NCBI GenBank assembly: GCA_023436305.1
Contig: JAEZJQ010000020.1
Span: 1-64,000, forward strand
Length of the DNA stretch: 64,000 bases
Source of the DNA: Bacillota bacterium
GTDB lineage: Bacteria > Bacillota > UBA4882 > UBA8346
Reading direction: 5' to 3'
Shown here: positions 42,854 through 52,282 of the stretch, in pieces
Position numbering within the stretch: position 1 is the stretch's first letter
How the letters are laid out: every line of letters starts with the position of its first letter
The notes under the pieces: model-generated
Databases searched by the model: none
The model's input: the letters and a program-made list of their open reading frames with translations, nothing else
Told to the model about the DNA's origin: nothing
Position numbers and translations under genes: made by a program

Positions 42854-43090
42854 ATGAGTAAAGACAGATGTTGCCGGGGGGAGCATTGTAAGTGTCATAG
42901 GAAGAGAGAGCATCATCGTTGCGAAGAAGAACGTTGCAAGTGTCATAAAGAGAAAAAGCATCATCGATGTGAGAAAGAGTTTAAAAGAGACACCAGCGCT
43001 GGAATCTTTGAGGGGTGTTGCGGAAATATATCCTTTATTATTTTCTTAATTTTAGTCTTGTTGATGTTTTCCGGCGGAATTGAGATTTGA
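42854..43090 (+). CDS. Small His/Cys-rich membrane-tailed protein
   Basis: 78 residues; no named family recognised. The first half holds two copies of a metal-type repeat, CKCHRKREHHRCEEE and CKCHKEKKHHRCEKE, with eight Cys and six His in 40 residues counting the CCRGEHC start. The C terminus is a hydrophobic helix (ISFIIFLILVLLMFSGGIEI) after a CCG turn, like the tails of small YjcZ-type sporulation peptides. AAAGGGAG is 9 bases upstream of the ATG. It may be a metal-binding spore or membrane peptide. A terminator follows. Confidence 0.75.
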   Translation: MSKDRCCRGEHCKCHRKREHHRCEEERCKCHKEKKHHRCEKEFKRDTSAGIFEGCCGNISFIIFLILVLLMFSGGIEI

Positions 43091-43102
43091 TGAATATGGT
43101 GA

Positions 43103-43127
43103 GGGCTGTTCATAAACAGCCTTTTTT
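43103..43127 (+). terminator. Terminator after the His/Cys-rich gene
   Basis: GGCTGTT and AACAGCC pair over CATA and lead into TTTTTT. Confidence 0.88.
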
Positions 43128-43462
43128 AGTTGGATGATATAAAAATATTCCCATCCAAGCTTCTTTCACAAATTTACAAAATCGGGGTTTAATTTTTTAA
43201 AGATCTGTGTTATACTAAGTAACATCTGGCTTGATGCCTTATTGCCAGTGTTTCATAAGTTTATCGTTATGGCCGATACCGTCAATCATTGATTTTGATA
43301 CCAGGCTATACAAGATAAACCGGATAAAGTTTATGGTTTTGCTCCCTAAAAGATAAATTGAAACGCAAAGAGGAGTGATGTGTTCGGTTTATACGTTACT
43401 TTTTTTATTTTAGAAATCCTGCAGTATGAAAATAATAAAAAAATTTGAGGAGGACCCTACAT
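43128..43462. other. Intergenic region before the GT2 gene
   Basis: 335 bases without a gene. A TATACT at about 43212 could be a -10 box. CTGGC (about 43227) and GCCAG (about 43245) form a small inverted repeat. No known RNA element recognised. Confidence 0.35.
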
Positions 43463-44488
43463 ATGATGGATTTTAAAAATGGCACCGCTACATTTGTCAT
43501 GCCGCATTACCGCCCGGATAACGATATAACCAAGACGTATCTGGATGAAACTTTGAAGACCATCTTCGATCAAACCGATAAGAACTGGCAACTGGTGATC
43601 ATCGACGACTTATCGCCCTGCCAGGAAGCCAAAGATTACCTGAAAGAAGTCCAAAAGAACAACCCGGATAAAAAGATTCACATTATTTTTAAAGAGACCA
43701 ATAACGGCCCCGGTTATTGCCGGAATATGGGGATCAAATGGGCGTATGAAAACAATTCACCCATAGTGCTCTTCCTTGATGCCGATGATCTTTCCGATCC
43801 GCGGCGTTTGGAAGTCGCCCGGAAAATCTTCGTTTCCGATCCGGAAGCCAGTGTAGTGTATTCCACTTTTAAAGTCATCGACGAAAACAGTAAAATTGTT
43901 CCCATGGAGAAATTAACCCAATCCATCGTTGAGATCCTGGAAGGCCACCAACAAAACCCGCCGCAAGGAACCAATGCCTGGATTGAGATCGGAACCGATA
44001 AAGGTTACACCAATTTAACCTCAGCCACCGTGGTGAAAACCGAACTAGCTTACAAATATCCGTTCCCTCCGGAAAAAGTTTCCGAGGATTCCCACGCCTG
44101 GATGAGATATTCTGCGGGCGGCGGCAAATTTGTTTATAACGGTGAGATACCGACCCTTTACCGGATTCCGCAAAATACCGCCGGTTCTTCTTCCCGTTCC
44201 CGCGAAGGCGGTAAGCACGGTTTCTATATTACCAAAGCCCGGGTGGATACCGATGGATTCGTTCTTGCCGTGGAAATCGCCGTCACCAATGGCAAAATCA
44301 AACCCAGTGACCGGGATGAATTAATGGTAAAATTCCATGTTAAACTGGGACATACCCTTTCCAGAGAGAATGAGATGGATCTGGCCGCCGAACAGGTTGC
44401 CAAAGCCGCTACCATCAATAAGGAACTGGCCCAAAAAGTGGTTGCCGAAAGAGGCTTCGCAAACGAAGCTTGGGCGAAAATATCGTAA
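43463..44488 (+). CDS. Family 2 glycosyltransferase
   Basis: Starts at ATG 43463, 9 bases after AGGAGG. GT-A fold features: TATFVMPHYRPDNDITKTYLDETL, QLVIIDDLSPCQEAKDYL, ETNNGPGYCRNMGIKWA (nucleotide-binding) and the VLFLDADDLSDPRRLE DxD motif. The last 100 residues are helical and not typical of short GT2 enzymes. No membrane segments. Convergent with the UDP-glucose pyrophosphorylase gene across a terminator, so UDP-glucose is a plausible donor; the acceptor is unknown. Confidence 0.87.
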   Translation: MMDFKNGTATFVMPHYRPDNDITKTYLDETLKTIFDQTDKNWQLVIIDDLSPCQEAKDYLKEVQKNNPDKKIHIIFKETNNGPGYCRNMGIKWAYENNSPIVLFLDADDLSDPRRLEVARKIFVSDPEASVVYSTFKVIDENSKIVPMEKLTQSIVEILEGHQQNPPQGTNAWIEIGTDKGYTNLTSATVVKTELAYKYPFPPEKVSEDSHAWMRYSAGGGKFVYNGEIPTLYRIPQNTAGSSSRSREGGKHGFYITKARVDTDGFVLAVEIAVTNGKIKPSDRDELMVKFHVKLGHTLSRENEMDLAAEQVAKAATINKELAQKVVAERGFANEAWAKIS

Positions 44489-44492
44489 TATT

Positions 44493-44535
44493 AAAAGGGG
44501 CTGTACAGAATTACTTCTGGGACAGCCCCTTTTTA
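44493..44535. terminator. Terminator between GT2 and the UDP-glucose pyrophosphorylase gene
   Basis: AAAAGGGGCTGT and ACAGCCCCTTTTT pair around ACAGAATTACTTCTGGG. A/T runs on both sides allow action on both convergent genes. Confidence 0.88.
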
Positions 44536-44587
44536 TTAAATGATTGGTTCTAAAAATATAGACAATTCCGCTTACAAAACTTGGACA

Positions 44588-46210
44588 TTATTTCGGCAAT
44601 GTGGAAGTGAATAATACTCCGGTTTCCCCCATAATCTCTTTCTTTAACTCCGCCACGGTTTTCGGAACCCAACGTCCACCGGCCTGTTTCATTCCATAAA
44701 CACTGGTCAACTTGGCCTGTAGCCCATCGTTTAATTTCATAGCCATTGCTTTTAAATCTTTTTCCGGATCGGGGTTCACCGGGTAAGCGGGATTATCCAA
44801 TCCTACCCCGCTGGTCATCAACCCTTCCAGAAGCATCTTGGCGGCTAGAAAACGTTTATATTTATCCACTCCGAAAATTAAGAAATCATCCAGCATGCCA
44901 ATGATCTCCCAGGTTACCTGCTCCGCCTGGGAATAGACACCGGCGTCTTTATCCTGATCGGAAAATCGCATCGGCAGGTTATCGATGATATGATCTAGAT
45001 TTTTTACCAGATATTCCAAGTTAAACAGTCCGATGGCACAATTAAACAGGATCTTCTTCCCTGATTTTTCGGCATTTAAAACTTCGGTTTTGGAGATGGC
45101 TGGTCCGATATCGGCGCAATTTAACCGGTGGTATTGATCCTCGATGAGCACGCCACCTTTCACATCGACTACTGTCCGGAAAGCGAACTCAAAACCGGCT
45201 TGCTTATTTTTTAAGGCCATGACCGCCAGGGCCGCCGGATCCACCGTGAAACCAAGATTGTCCACATTCCCCAGATAAATAAACTTAATTCCGTTTGCCA
45301 GCAGTTCTTGATAAACTTGGCGCAAGATAATGAAGTTTTGGCCATGCCCACCCGGCATTGGCAGAGTACTGTTTTCGTTGCCATGGGCACGATCAAAGAT
45401 AGTTTTCGGTTTTCCTGCGCTGCTTGGTGAAAAAGCGGCCAACATGGGTTGAATACCGGTTCTAACCGCCGTGATATCCACGTTGGTTTCCCGGGTAAGA
45501 TCGGTGAGTAAGTCGCTGTTTCGGTAGTCTGAGTATGCTTCCTGTATTTCCTGATCATTATATACGCTGGTCATCTGGAACATGGGAAGCAAGATTTCCG
45601 GCTGTTTCTGAAGGATGACTTGATACTTTAAAACATCAATCAACAACGCTCTCATTTTCAACTCAATAAAACTTGGTCCTGGAGTGCCGTCTTGATTGAT
45701 AAAAGCAGGCGTTAACCCTTTGGCTTTGCCCCTGGATATTTTTTCTAAAATGTTAAATTCGTTATGGCAAATGTCAAAAAGAGTTTCATTAAAAGCTCTA
45801 TTCTTTTTATAATCGATATAGCTGCTGGCGGAACCGCCATTTAAAATGCCATAGGCTAAAACTGGGAAAAGCATGATTCCTAACCGGGTCAAGGTGGCTT
45901 TATCAAAGGTTATTTCCGATCCATTCACCGTTCCGATCCTGGTTAAATCTATCGTAAGCCCTAAGCCATCGATATTTTTTTGGGCAGTGGCCAGATCATT
46001 TTTTTCGATAATATCTCCCGTCATATCTAAAATGACCCGGCCATCAACCTCCGGGATATTGGTAACTTTGATTGGTTGGACATTGTCGTATTTTCCGGCA
46101 TTGAATTGAGTTAGTATTTTACAGGTTAAATCAACATCAATACCCTTTTGCCCCATATCCGCCACCAAAGCGGGTGGAAAATCATAGTTCCTATCCACGA
46201 TAACAAACAC
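44588..46210 (-). CDS. UTP-glucose-1-phosphate uridylyltransferase, UDPGP (eukaryotic-like) family
   Basis: Makes UDP-glucose from UTP and glucose-1-phosphate. Unlike the usual bacterial GalU, this 540-residue protein follows the UDPGP family (PF01704): LPMPGGHGQNFIILRQVYQELLANGIKFIYLGNVDNLGFTVDPAALA (uridine-binding loop), RTVVDVKGGVLIEDQYHRL, LFNCAIGLFNLEYL and DDFLIFGVDKYKRFLAAKMLLEGL. GTG 46210 touches its AGGAAGG site, so GTG 46198 is a serious alternative. It is 31 bases downstream of glucokinase, in one operon. Confidence 0.85.
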   Translation of the reverse strand: MFVIVDRNYDFPPALVADMGQKGIDVDLTCKILTQFNAGKYDNVQPIKVTNIPEVDGRVILDMTGDIIEKNDLATAQKNIDGLGLTIDLTRIGTVNGSEITFDKATLTRLGIMLFPVLAYGILNGGSASSYIDYKKNRAFNETLFDICHNEFNILEKISRGKAKGLTPAFINQDGTPGPSFIELKMRALLIDVLKYQVILQKQPEILLPMFQMTSVYNDQEIQEAYSDYRNSDLLTDLTRETNVDITAVRTGIQPMLAAFSPSSAGKPKTIFDRAHGNENSTLPMPGGHGQNFIILRQVYQELLANGIKFIYLGNVDNLGFTVDPAALAVMALKNKQAGFEFAFRTVVDVKGGVLIEDQYHRLNCADIGPAISKTEVLNAEKSGKKILFNCAIGLFNLEYLVKNLDHIIDNLPMRFSDQDKDAGVYSQAEQVTWEIIGMLDDFLIFGVDKYKRFLAAKMLLEGLMTSGVGLDNPAYPVNPDPEKDLKAMAMKLNDGLQAKLTSVYGMKQAGGRWVPKTVAELKKEIMGETGVLFTSTLPK

Positions 46211-46241
46211 CTTCCTAATATTATGTTCGACCTTTGACTTT

Positions 46242-47315
46242 TTATTTGTTCATCAAGGTAATTGCCGCATTTGCCGCTCCGTAGATCGAAATGGAATAGT
46301 CCTTGACAATATAAACCGGTATCTTGGCAAGCAACTGCTGGATATTGTCCTTATAGTTGGCGGTGAAGTTCTTCATGAAAATTTGATCTTCCAGGAAGAG
46401 CGCTTCATTTTTGGTAACAATACCACCGGCCAAATACAGACCGCCGAGCGCCATGAAGAGTAATGAGGCGTTGCCGGCGAAGCGGCCATACATCTTAACG
46501 AAAATTTTCATAATGTCTTTACAAGTATTATTGGTGGCGGCGTATTTGGAGATCAGCGCCGGTTTTTCCTCGTCACCGGCGGCATCGATCTCATTGAAGA
46601 TACCTTCCGGTTTAATCAGGCCTTCGGATTTAAAATATTGATAAATATTATTAATTCCTTGCCCGGATACGAACGGTTCGGTACCTGGTGTTTTGCCGAG
46701 TTTTTTGGCCACAAAGTCTTTGATTTTTTGGGTTTCTTCATCAAAACTGGCGAAACCGGAATGTCCGCCCTCGGATGGGGAAGCATAGTATTTACCGCCC
46801 ACCTCTACCAGAAAACCGACTCCCAGACCGGTGCCCGCGCCAACCACCGCTTTGGAAGATCCTTTTTGCGGGGCGGGAAGCGAACCGTCCGGGTGGGGTA
46901 ATTTCGTGATTTGCTTGGGATCATCGACATTTAAAGTGGGAATGCCGTAGCCGATGGCGAGAAAGTCATTGATGACCAATGTCTCAATATTGATTGCCTT
47001 TTTTATTTCCTGGCCGTCGATGTCCCATTTCAGATTGGTCAGTTTGCAGAAATTATTTTCTACCGGGCCTGCGCCACTGATACAACAAAGATTCGGTTTT
47101 AAGCTGCTATTTTTATCCGCGGCGATTTTCAGGACTTCTTGTAAAGGCGCCACTAACCCGGAAATCTCACCGGATTTATAGACACATTCCAGGATGATGG
47201 TGAATTTTCCGTTTTTTACGCCCACTATGGCCAGATTGGTGTTGGTGCCTCCGATATCACCCGCCAGAATATATTGGTCCTGATTAAAATCCGTGCTCAG
47301 CCAATTCATTTCCAT
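46242..47315 (-). CDS. glk: Glucokinase (Glk family)
   Basis: Phosphorylates glucose, here probably that released by cellobiose phosphorylase. Glk (PF02685) rather than ROK: LAGDIGGTNTNLAIV (ATP site), CCISGAGPVENN, LTNLKWDIDG, VINDFLAIGYGIP (catalytic Asp), VGAGTGLGVGFL, SEGGHSGFA and GGLYLAGGIVTKN. I start at ATG 47315, which follows AAAGGAG; the ATG at 47339 lies upstream of that site. 357 aa. Confidence 0.9.
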   Translation of the reverse strand: MEMNWLSTDFNQDQYILAGDIGGTNTNLAIVGVKNGKFTIILECVYKSGEISGLVAPLQEVLKIAADKNSSLKPNLCCISGAGPVENNFCKLTNLKWDIDGQEIKKAINIETLVINDFLAIGYGIPTLNVDDPKQITKLPHPDGSLPAPQKGSSKAVVGAGTGLGVGFLVEVGGKYYASPSEGGHSGFASFDEETQKIKDFVAKKLGKTPGTEPFVSGQGINNIYQYFKSEGLIKPEGIFNEIDAAGDEEKPALISKYAATNNTCKDIMKIFVKMYGRFAGNASLLFMALGGLYLAGGIVTKNEALFLEDQIFMKNFTANYKDNIQQLLAKIPVYIVKDYSISIYGAANAAITLMNK

Positions 47316-47545
47316 GGTATAATGATTCTCCTTTTCCATTTTTATTTTCGTTTTTCTTTTTTTTCATCGGCGCCATCTGTAAAAAAAGATGGTAACCCAG
47401 GAATTATCAAGAAATCAGGAAATATTATAATATACCTTCCATCAAAAATCAAGTGAGTCGTTGCTTTGGCCGGATATGGTTTTTCGTAATTGCATGGCGG
47501 GTCGGGATAATCTCCGGCGTCGAAATTTTATCGCGCTGGTATAAT

Positions 47546-47586
47546 AAAAAGGGACTGCCGGGAATTATTTTGGGCAGCCCTTTTGA
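47546..47586 (-). terminator. Terminator after the cellobiose phosphorylase gene
   Basis: Read on the minus strand, AAAGGGCTGCC pairs with GGCAGTCCCTTTTT over a CCAAAATAATTCC-type loop. The loop and stem resemble those of the terminator at 44493. The 47316-47627 gap has no gene. Confidence 0.85.
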
Positions 47587-47627
47587 ATCACCAATGATAA
47601 GGAATTCCTATTTCACTAAACTTTCTT

Positions 47628-50009
47628 TTAATCTTCGTATATGACTTGAATGGTATGCTTTTTCCCGGTTTCCAGCAACGACATGGGGATAAAGTTCCCG
47701 CTCCCCACCGGGTTTCCGTTTACCAACAGTTTTATTTTGGACCCGGAAGTTTGACTATCCTTGAAAATGATCTCCAACTCCCGTTCCCGGAATCTCCGTT
47801 TCACGGTAAATCCGGCCCAGGAATCCGGAATATGCGGTTCGATCAGTATTCCGTCAAATTGGGGGCGGATGCCTAATAGATACTGGGTTCCCGCCACATA
47901 GGCCCAGGCGGCGGTACCGGTTAACCAGGAATTTCTGGCCAGACCAAACTGGGGATGTTCTTTGCCCAAAATATTTTGACAATAAACATAAGGTTCCACT
48001 TCATGCCGGTCCGGTATGGCATTTTTTAAAGCCGGTAAAATGCAGCGGTAATTTTGATAGGCCTCATTGTGCTGTCCGGTTAATAATTGAGCGATAATAA
48101 ACCAGGGGTTGGTATGGACAAAGATACCGGCATTTTCCTTAGCTCCGGGCGGATAGGTGGAGACTCCGCCGCGATCAGGCCGGTGGGCTTTATAAGCGGG
48201 GTAGAGCAATACCAGACCAAACTCGGTGCCTAAAATTTCAGTCGCTTTATTTAACGCCTTCGTTGCTTTTTCAGTATCGGCAATTCCGGCAAGTACGGAC
48301 CAGGATTGCGGATTAAGGTAAATTTGTTCTTCGTTTTCATTGGTGTGCGAGCCAACCTTGACACCATTATCATCGTAAGCCTGCAGATACCATTCTCCAT
48401 CCCAGGCGTGGTCGTTGATGGCTTTTTTCATGGCATCAAACAGATCTTTAAAGCGTTGCGCCTCGGTATTCTTTCCCAAACGGGTGGCCAGCTCATTCAT
48501 CTGGGTTAATACCCGGCAATACAACATTCCGGTCCAAACCGATTCCGCCCGTCCTTTACCGCAGTCCAAATTTAAAGCGTCATTCCAGTCGGCGAAACCA
48601 TTGAGGGGGATTCCGTGTTCACCCAGATGCGCCGCTGTAAAATCGATGGCTTTCATCAGATGTTCCCAAACTGAAGCTTTACCCCCATTTTCCGCGAAAG
48701 GAACGGTTTGATTAAGGAATTCAAAGTCACCGGTTTCTCTTAAATAGGCGATGGTGGCTTCGATTAACCAGAGATGGTCATCCGAATACCAATTGTATTT
48801 CCCGCCCTGGGCTTCTCCCATACTGCCTTCGCCGGTTAATGGATAAAACAAGTGATAACCGTGGCCGTCGGCGAACTGGCATTGCAAAAGGCGGATTAAC
48901 AGTTCCCGGGCTTGGGCGGGAATGGCCTGCAAAACTCCCAAAATATCCTGGGCGCTGTCTCTTAAACCCATACCCCGATCAATACCCAACTGATACAGGG
49001 ATACAAAACGGGACCAATTAAACGTGGCTTTGCATTGATAAGGATTCCAGGTATTGAGCATTAAATTGAGTTCGGGATCGGGGGTTTCCGCTTGATATGA
49101 GTTCAGGTAATTTAGCCAATGCTCTTTTAACGCGGCAAACATTTGGTTCACCGCCGCCGGGTTAAGCAAGGGTTTAACATCCGATTTGATAGCCGATTTA
49201 TCCGGGGTGACTCCCAGGATATAAATAATTTCTTCCGATGAATCGGGGGCTAACTCGAGTTGGTGGCAAAAAGAACCCACGCCGTTTCCCCGGTGGGAGA
49301 TACTATTGGAGCAAGCGCCGTTTTCCACCGCAAGGGGTGATTTTAAATCATGATACCGCCCGACAAAACTGTCCCGGTTGGTGTCAAACGAATGAGGTTT
49401 TTTGTTGCAAGTCATAAATGTATGATCCCAGGTTTTCATGAAGGCGTTCCAGAAAATAAAATCGTCCTCAAACTCGCCCCGGCCGATTTGTTGAACCCAA
49501 TCAACATTTTGCTGGTCTTTGGCGGCGTCGAAGAAACAAAATTCGGCGTATGAAAACAAATTGATGAAACGTTTCCGATTGCTTTTATTATGAATTTTTA
49601 GATGCCAGATTTCATATTTTTTACCGAGCGGCACAAAATACGAAACTTCCGAAGCGATTCCGTCTTTTTCAAGATTGATGATGGTATAACCCATTCCATG
49701 GCGGCATTGATAAGCATCATACTCGGTTTTTACCGGTTGCCAGGTGGCCGACCAGGTGGAACCGGTTTCCATATCCTTAAGGTAAATATACCGCCCCGGT
49801 TGATCCTCCGGGATCGCATTATAACGATACCGCAATACTCTCTTGAAACGGGGATCGCGATCAAAGCTGTAACCACCGCCGTTATTGGAGATAATTCCTC
49901 CATAAATGCCGTCGCCCAGGTAGTTGATCCAGGGGGTAGGGGTTTTCGGATTGGTAATGACATACTCGCGGGCAGCCGAATCAAAATAACCGTATTTTCC
50001 TTTTTCCAT
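47628..50009 (-). CDS. Cellobiose phosphorylase, GH94
   Basis: Splits cellobiose with phosphate into glucose and alpha-glucose-1-phosphate inside the cell; no signal peptide. Family features: YGYFDSAAREYVITNPKTPTPWINYLGDGIYGGIISNNGGGYSFDRDP at the N terminus, RFVSLYQLGIDRGMGLRDSAQDILG, FADWNDALN with catalytic acid Asp477, SWSVLAGIA and ARNSWLTGTAAWAYVAGTQYLLGIRP. The 793-residue length and single-domain layout match cellobiose rather than cyclic glucan or cellodextrin enzymes, but closely related specificities cannot be excluded. It has its own promoter (50109-50138) and a terminator. Confidence 0.93.
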   Translation of the reverse strand: MEKGKYGYFDSAAREYVITNPKTPTPWINYLGDGIYGGIISNNGGGYSFDRDPRFKRVLRYRYNAIPEDQPGRYIYLKDMETGSTWSATWQPVKTEYDAYQCRHGMGYTIINLEKDGIASEVSYFVPLGKKYEIWHLKIHNKSNRKRFINLFSYAEFCFFDAAKDQQNVDWVQQIGRGEFEDDFIFWNAFMKTWDHTFMTCNKKPHSFDTNRDSFVGRYHDLKSPLAVENGACSNSISHRGNGVGSFCHQLELAPDSSEEIIYILGVTPDKSAIKSDVKPLLNPAAVNQMFAALKEHWLNYLNSYQAETPDPELNLMLNTWNPYQCKATFNWSRFVSLYQLGIDRGMGLRDSAQDILGVLQAIPAQARELLIRLLQCQFADGHGYHLFYPLTGEGSMGEAQGGKYNWYSDDHLWLIEATIAYLRETGDFEFLNQTVPFAENGGKASVWEHLMKAIDFTAAHLGEHGIPLNGFADWNDALNLDCGKGRAESVWTGMLYCRVLTQMNELATRLGKNTEAQRFKDLFDAMKKAINDHAWDGEWYLQAYDDNGVKVGSHTNENEEQIYLNPQSWSVLAGIADTEKATKALNKATEILGTEFGLVLLYPAYKAHRPDRGGVSTYPPGAKENAGIFVHTNPWFIIAQLLTGQHNEAYQNYRCILPALKNAIPDRHEVEPYVYCQNILGKEHPQFGLARNSWLTGTAAWAYVAGTQYLLGIRPQFDGILIEPHIPDSWAGFTVKRRFRERELEIIFKDSQTSGSKIKLLVNGNPVGSGNFIPMSLLETGKKHTIQVIYED

Positions 50010-50108
50010 GATGGTTCAATTATCCTTTCCCAATTTTTATTAAAACGAAATCTATGATAAAATATTTAAAAAATAAAAAATATCTAACTAAATAATGCCA
50101 TTTATGTA

Positions 50109-50138
50109 ATTATAATTTACCCGCTAAAGATTTGTCAA
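50109..50138 (-). promoter_or_regulatory. Promoter of the cellobiose phosphorylase gene with adjacent cre-like site
   Basis: On the minus strand TTGACA (50138-50133), 18-base spacer, TATAAT (50114-50109). Just upstream of the -35 box, at about 50142-50156, lies GTTTACGTTTTTC, whose GTTTAC half-site and central CG resemble the palindrome in the GH9 leader. The 50010-50414 gap also holds the histidine kinase start signals and no other gene. Confidence 0.6.
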
Positions 50139-50414
50139 TTAGGAAAAACGTAAACAGGAATTTGGATTGGACGGGTATCAACCGGATTATTATTTCGAAA
50201 ATTTGTTTGGAATAGGACGGAAATATAATTTGGAATATATTAATCGAAGAATAATCAGTTTTTTAGCAGGAAACGAAGGAGTTTTGGGGAATTTTTCTTT
50301 TATCATTAACACGAAAATAGGTTCGTTTCCGGCTGGGTTGTAAATTTTCGAATCAAATTATTTTTTGTGGAATACCTATCATGTCGTGTTAGAGAACAAG
50401 GAGGAGCTATCCGA

Positions 50415-51971
50415 ATGCTCTTTATCGCCATGTTTTTTCTGGTGTTTGCCTTGTTTGTCTTGGCTTGGGTTTTTCGTGGCGGGCAAGCCTTTTGGTTGGG
50501 TTTAATCATCTTTACCTTTGGCTGTTGCATTGTGGGCTTGATCGGTATGTTCCCCCGTTTTGGGAATTATGTCCTGGACGATGTTTTTGGGCTACACTTC
50601 ACCCAACCGGATTGGTTATGGCATTTATTGGAAAGTTTTTCACTATATGAATTGATACGGTTCCGGCTTTGGAGCGCGGTTGGTTTTGTGATCGCCGTCG
50701 GTGTTTTTTCCGTATCATATACTTCGGAACGCCAGAAGTCTAGCACACGGGCGTGTAAGATATTAGCCTATGGCGGAATGATGTTTTTTGCCGTATTTTT
50801 ATTATGGTATTATGATCCGGAACATTTTTTCCAGTTATATAAGGTGGGCGCTAATTTAATAGCGAATCCAAACGATTACAATTACTGGGAAAAGGGGCTG
50901 CAGTTTGTTGATATTACTTCATTATGTTTAATCATCGGGATTTTCATTTATGCGGTTTGGGGGCTTAACCAGGTTTTTTGGCGTTCCTCAATTTTTCAAA
51001 AAAAAGTTCAGGCCTTATGTATGGGAATCGGGATTTTAGTCTTAAGTTTATTCTTCTTAATTCTTTTTTGCGTGGGACGATTTAGTGTATTAAATGCCCA
51101 TACCATGGCCACTACTCTTTTACCACTGGGTCCCAATTATCCGGTTTTTGATTATACGTTTATCCGGGCGGTGCCGTTCGCGGCTATTGTCGTGATGGTA
51201 ACGGTGATGATAGCCATCTTGCGATTCGGTTATTTGGGTAAATGGCAAGTCAACATCCCCAATTTGGATCAGCAAATCAATCTGGCTAATCAGGCGGTGC
51301 GGTTAGCTCTCCATTCCTTTAAAAACCGTTTTTTAGCGGTTCAAATGGCCATGGATATGGCTTCCGGCCAATTGGAAAATGTTAGGGTCGGTGAACCGGT
51401 GGAAAAGGCCCGGATTCAAATTCAATGGGCCAAGGATGTTTGTATTGACGCCTTGAATCGCTTGGAAGTTTTACATATTCAGGCAAAACGACTGGAGGTC
51501 AATTCCAGGTGGCTTTTTTTGCCGGAGCTTTGGGAAGAGGCGATGCGGCGTTGTGCAACCCGGTTGGAGGGAGTCTCCGTATCATGCAAATGCCTGGAGG
51601 CCAATATCCGGATCTGGGGGGATCGGGAACATTTGGGCGCGGTTTTGGAAAACATATTGCAAAACGCCTTGGATGCAATGGCTGAGAAACAAGAGAAAGG
51701 GTATACTCCCCGGATCTGGGTGGTCATGAACCGGGAATATGAATGGAGTTATATCCGGATCACCGATAATGGACCGGGAATCTCCAAAGAAAATCTGCAT
51801 AAAGTATATCGCCCGTTTTTTACCACGAAGCCGGCCAAAAACAACTGGGGTTTGGGGTTAACTTATTGCCATCGCGTGGTGAAAATGCATGGCGGGTTTA
51901 TTAATATAAAGAGTCCTCCGGGGACAGGAACCACCGTGGAAGTGGTACTCCGATCCGCCCAGAAAATCTAA
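50415..51971 (+). CDS. Membrane sensor histidine kinase
   Basis: 518 residues. About seven membrane helices fill residues 1-280, with no separate extracellular domain. The H-box is RLALHSFKNRFLAVQMAMD with H300 as likely phospho-acceptor, of the short HxxxN type (HPK/SpoOB-like). ATPase domain: ENILQNALDAM (N box), ITDNGPGIS (G1), FFTTKPAKNNWGLGLTYCHRVV (F and G2). AAGGAGGAG is 8 bases before ATG 50415; codons upstream are noncoding. The response regulator at 57525 is the likely partner, with ABC genes in between, so it probably senses the transported sugar or its binding protein. Confidence 0.88.
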   Translation: MLFIAMFFLVFALFVLAWVFRGGQAFWLGLIIFTFGCCIVGLIGMFPRFGNYVLDDVFGLHFTQPDWLWHLLESFSLYELIRFRLWSAVGFVIAVGVFSVSYTSERQKSSTRACKILAYGGMMFFAVFLLWYYDPEHFFQLYKVGANLIANPNDYNYWEKGLQFVDITSLCLIIGIFIYAVWGLNQVFWRSSIFQKKVQALCMGIGILVLSLFFLILFCVGRFSVLNAHTMATTLLPLGPNYPVFDYTFIRAVPFAAIVVMVTVMIAILRFGYLGKWQVNIPNLDQQINLANQAVRLALHSFKNRFLAVQMAMDMASGQLENVRVGEPVEKARIQIQWAKDVCIDALNRLEVLHIQAKRLEVNSRWLFLPELWEEAMRRCATRLEGVSVSCKCLEANIRIWGDREHLGAVLENILQNALDAMAEKQEKGYTPRIWVVMNREYEWSYIRITDNGPGISKENLHKVYRPFFTTKPAKNNWGLGLTYCHRVVKMHGGFINIKSPPGTGTTVEVVLRSAQKI

Positions 51972-52208
51972 ACAATATTTTTCATAAAGCCGGGTCATTG
52001 ATATTAGCGTCTAGAAAATATCCTACTAGTCGTTTTTTTCCTAGAGGAGGATAATTAAAATGTGATTCCATTGTTCAAAGAATTGCTGACTGCTGTATAT
52101 TACTTAATTTCCTGGACATCGTTGACATATTTGGATTGCCAACAAGCAATTCTTTACGATGAACCAAAGAAATGGAGGTGGTAGTCGTACGATATTCGGT
52201 GTGATTTA

Positions 52209-52282
52209 GGACATATATTTCGGGACCTACACTCCCACGGACTTATAGTTTCAACGATTATCAGTCCGATGGATATATGTCC
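52209..52282 (+). ncRNA. Three-way-junction leader RNA upstream of the ABC operon (unassigned)
   Basis: P1: GGACATATAT (52209-52218) with ATATATGTCC (52273-52282), 10 perfect pairs. Inside: P2 GGGA (52222-52225) with TCCC (52233-52236), 7-base loop, and P3 CGGACT (52238-52243) with AGTCCG (52263-52268). Junction strands are 3, 1 and 4 bases. A further perfect hairpin CGCGC-TTAAG-GCGCG lies at 52352-52366. No known riboswitch consensus fits. The 51972-52400 gap has no gene, and a GAGGAGGATAATT site at about 52043 resembles that of the binding-protein gene. Confidence 0.45.

Noticed and set aside
52209..52282. Purine, TPP or guanidine riboswitch
   Set aside because: Three-way junction shape only; the conserved junction and loop bases of these classes are not present on either strand.
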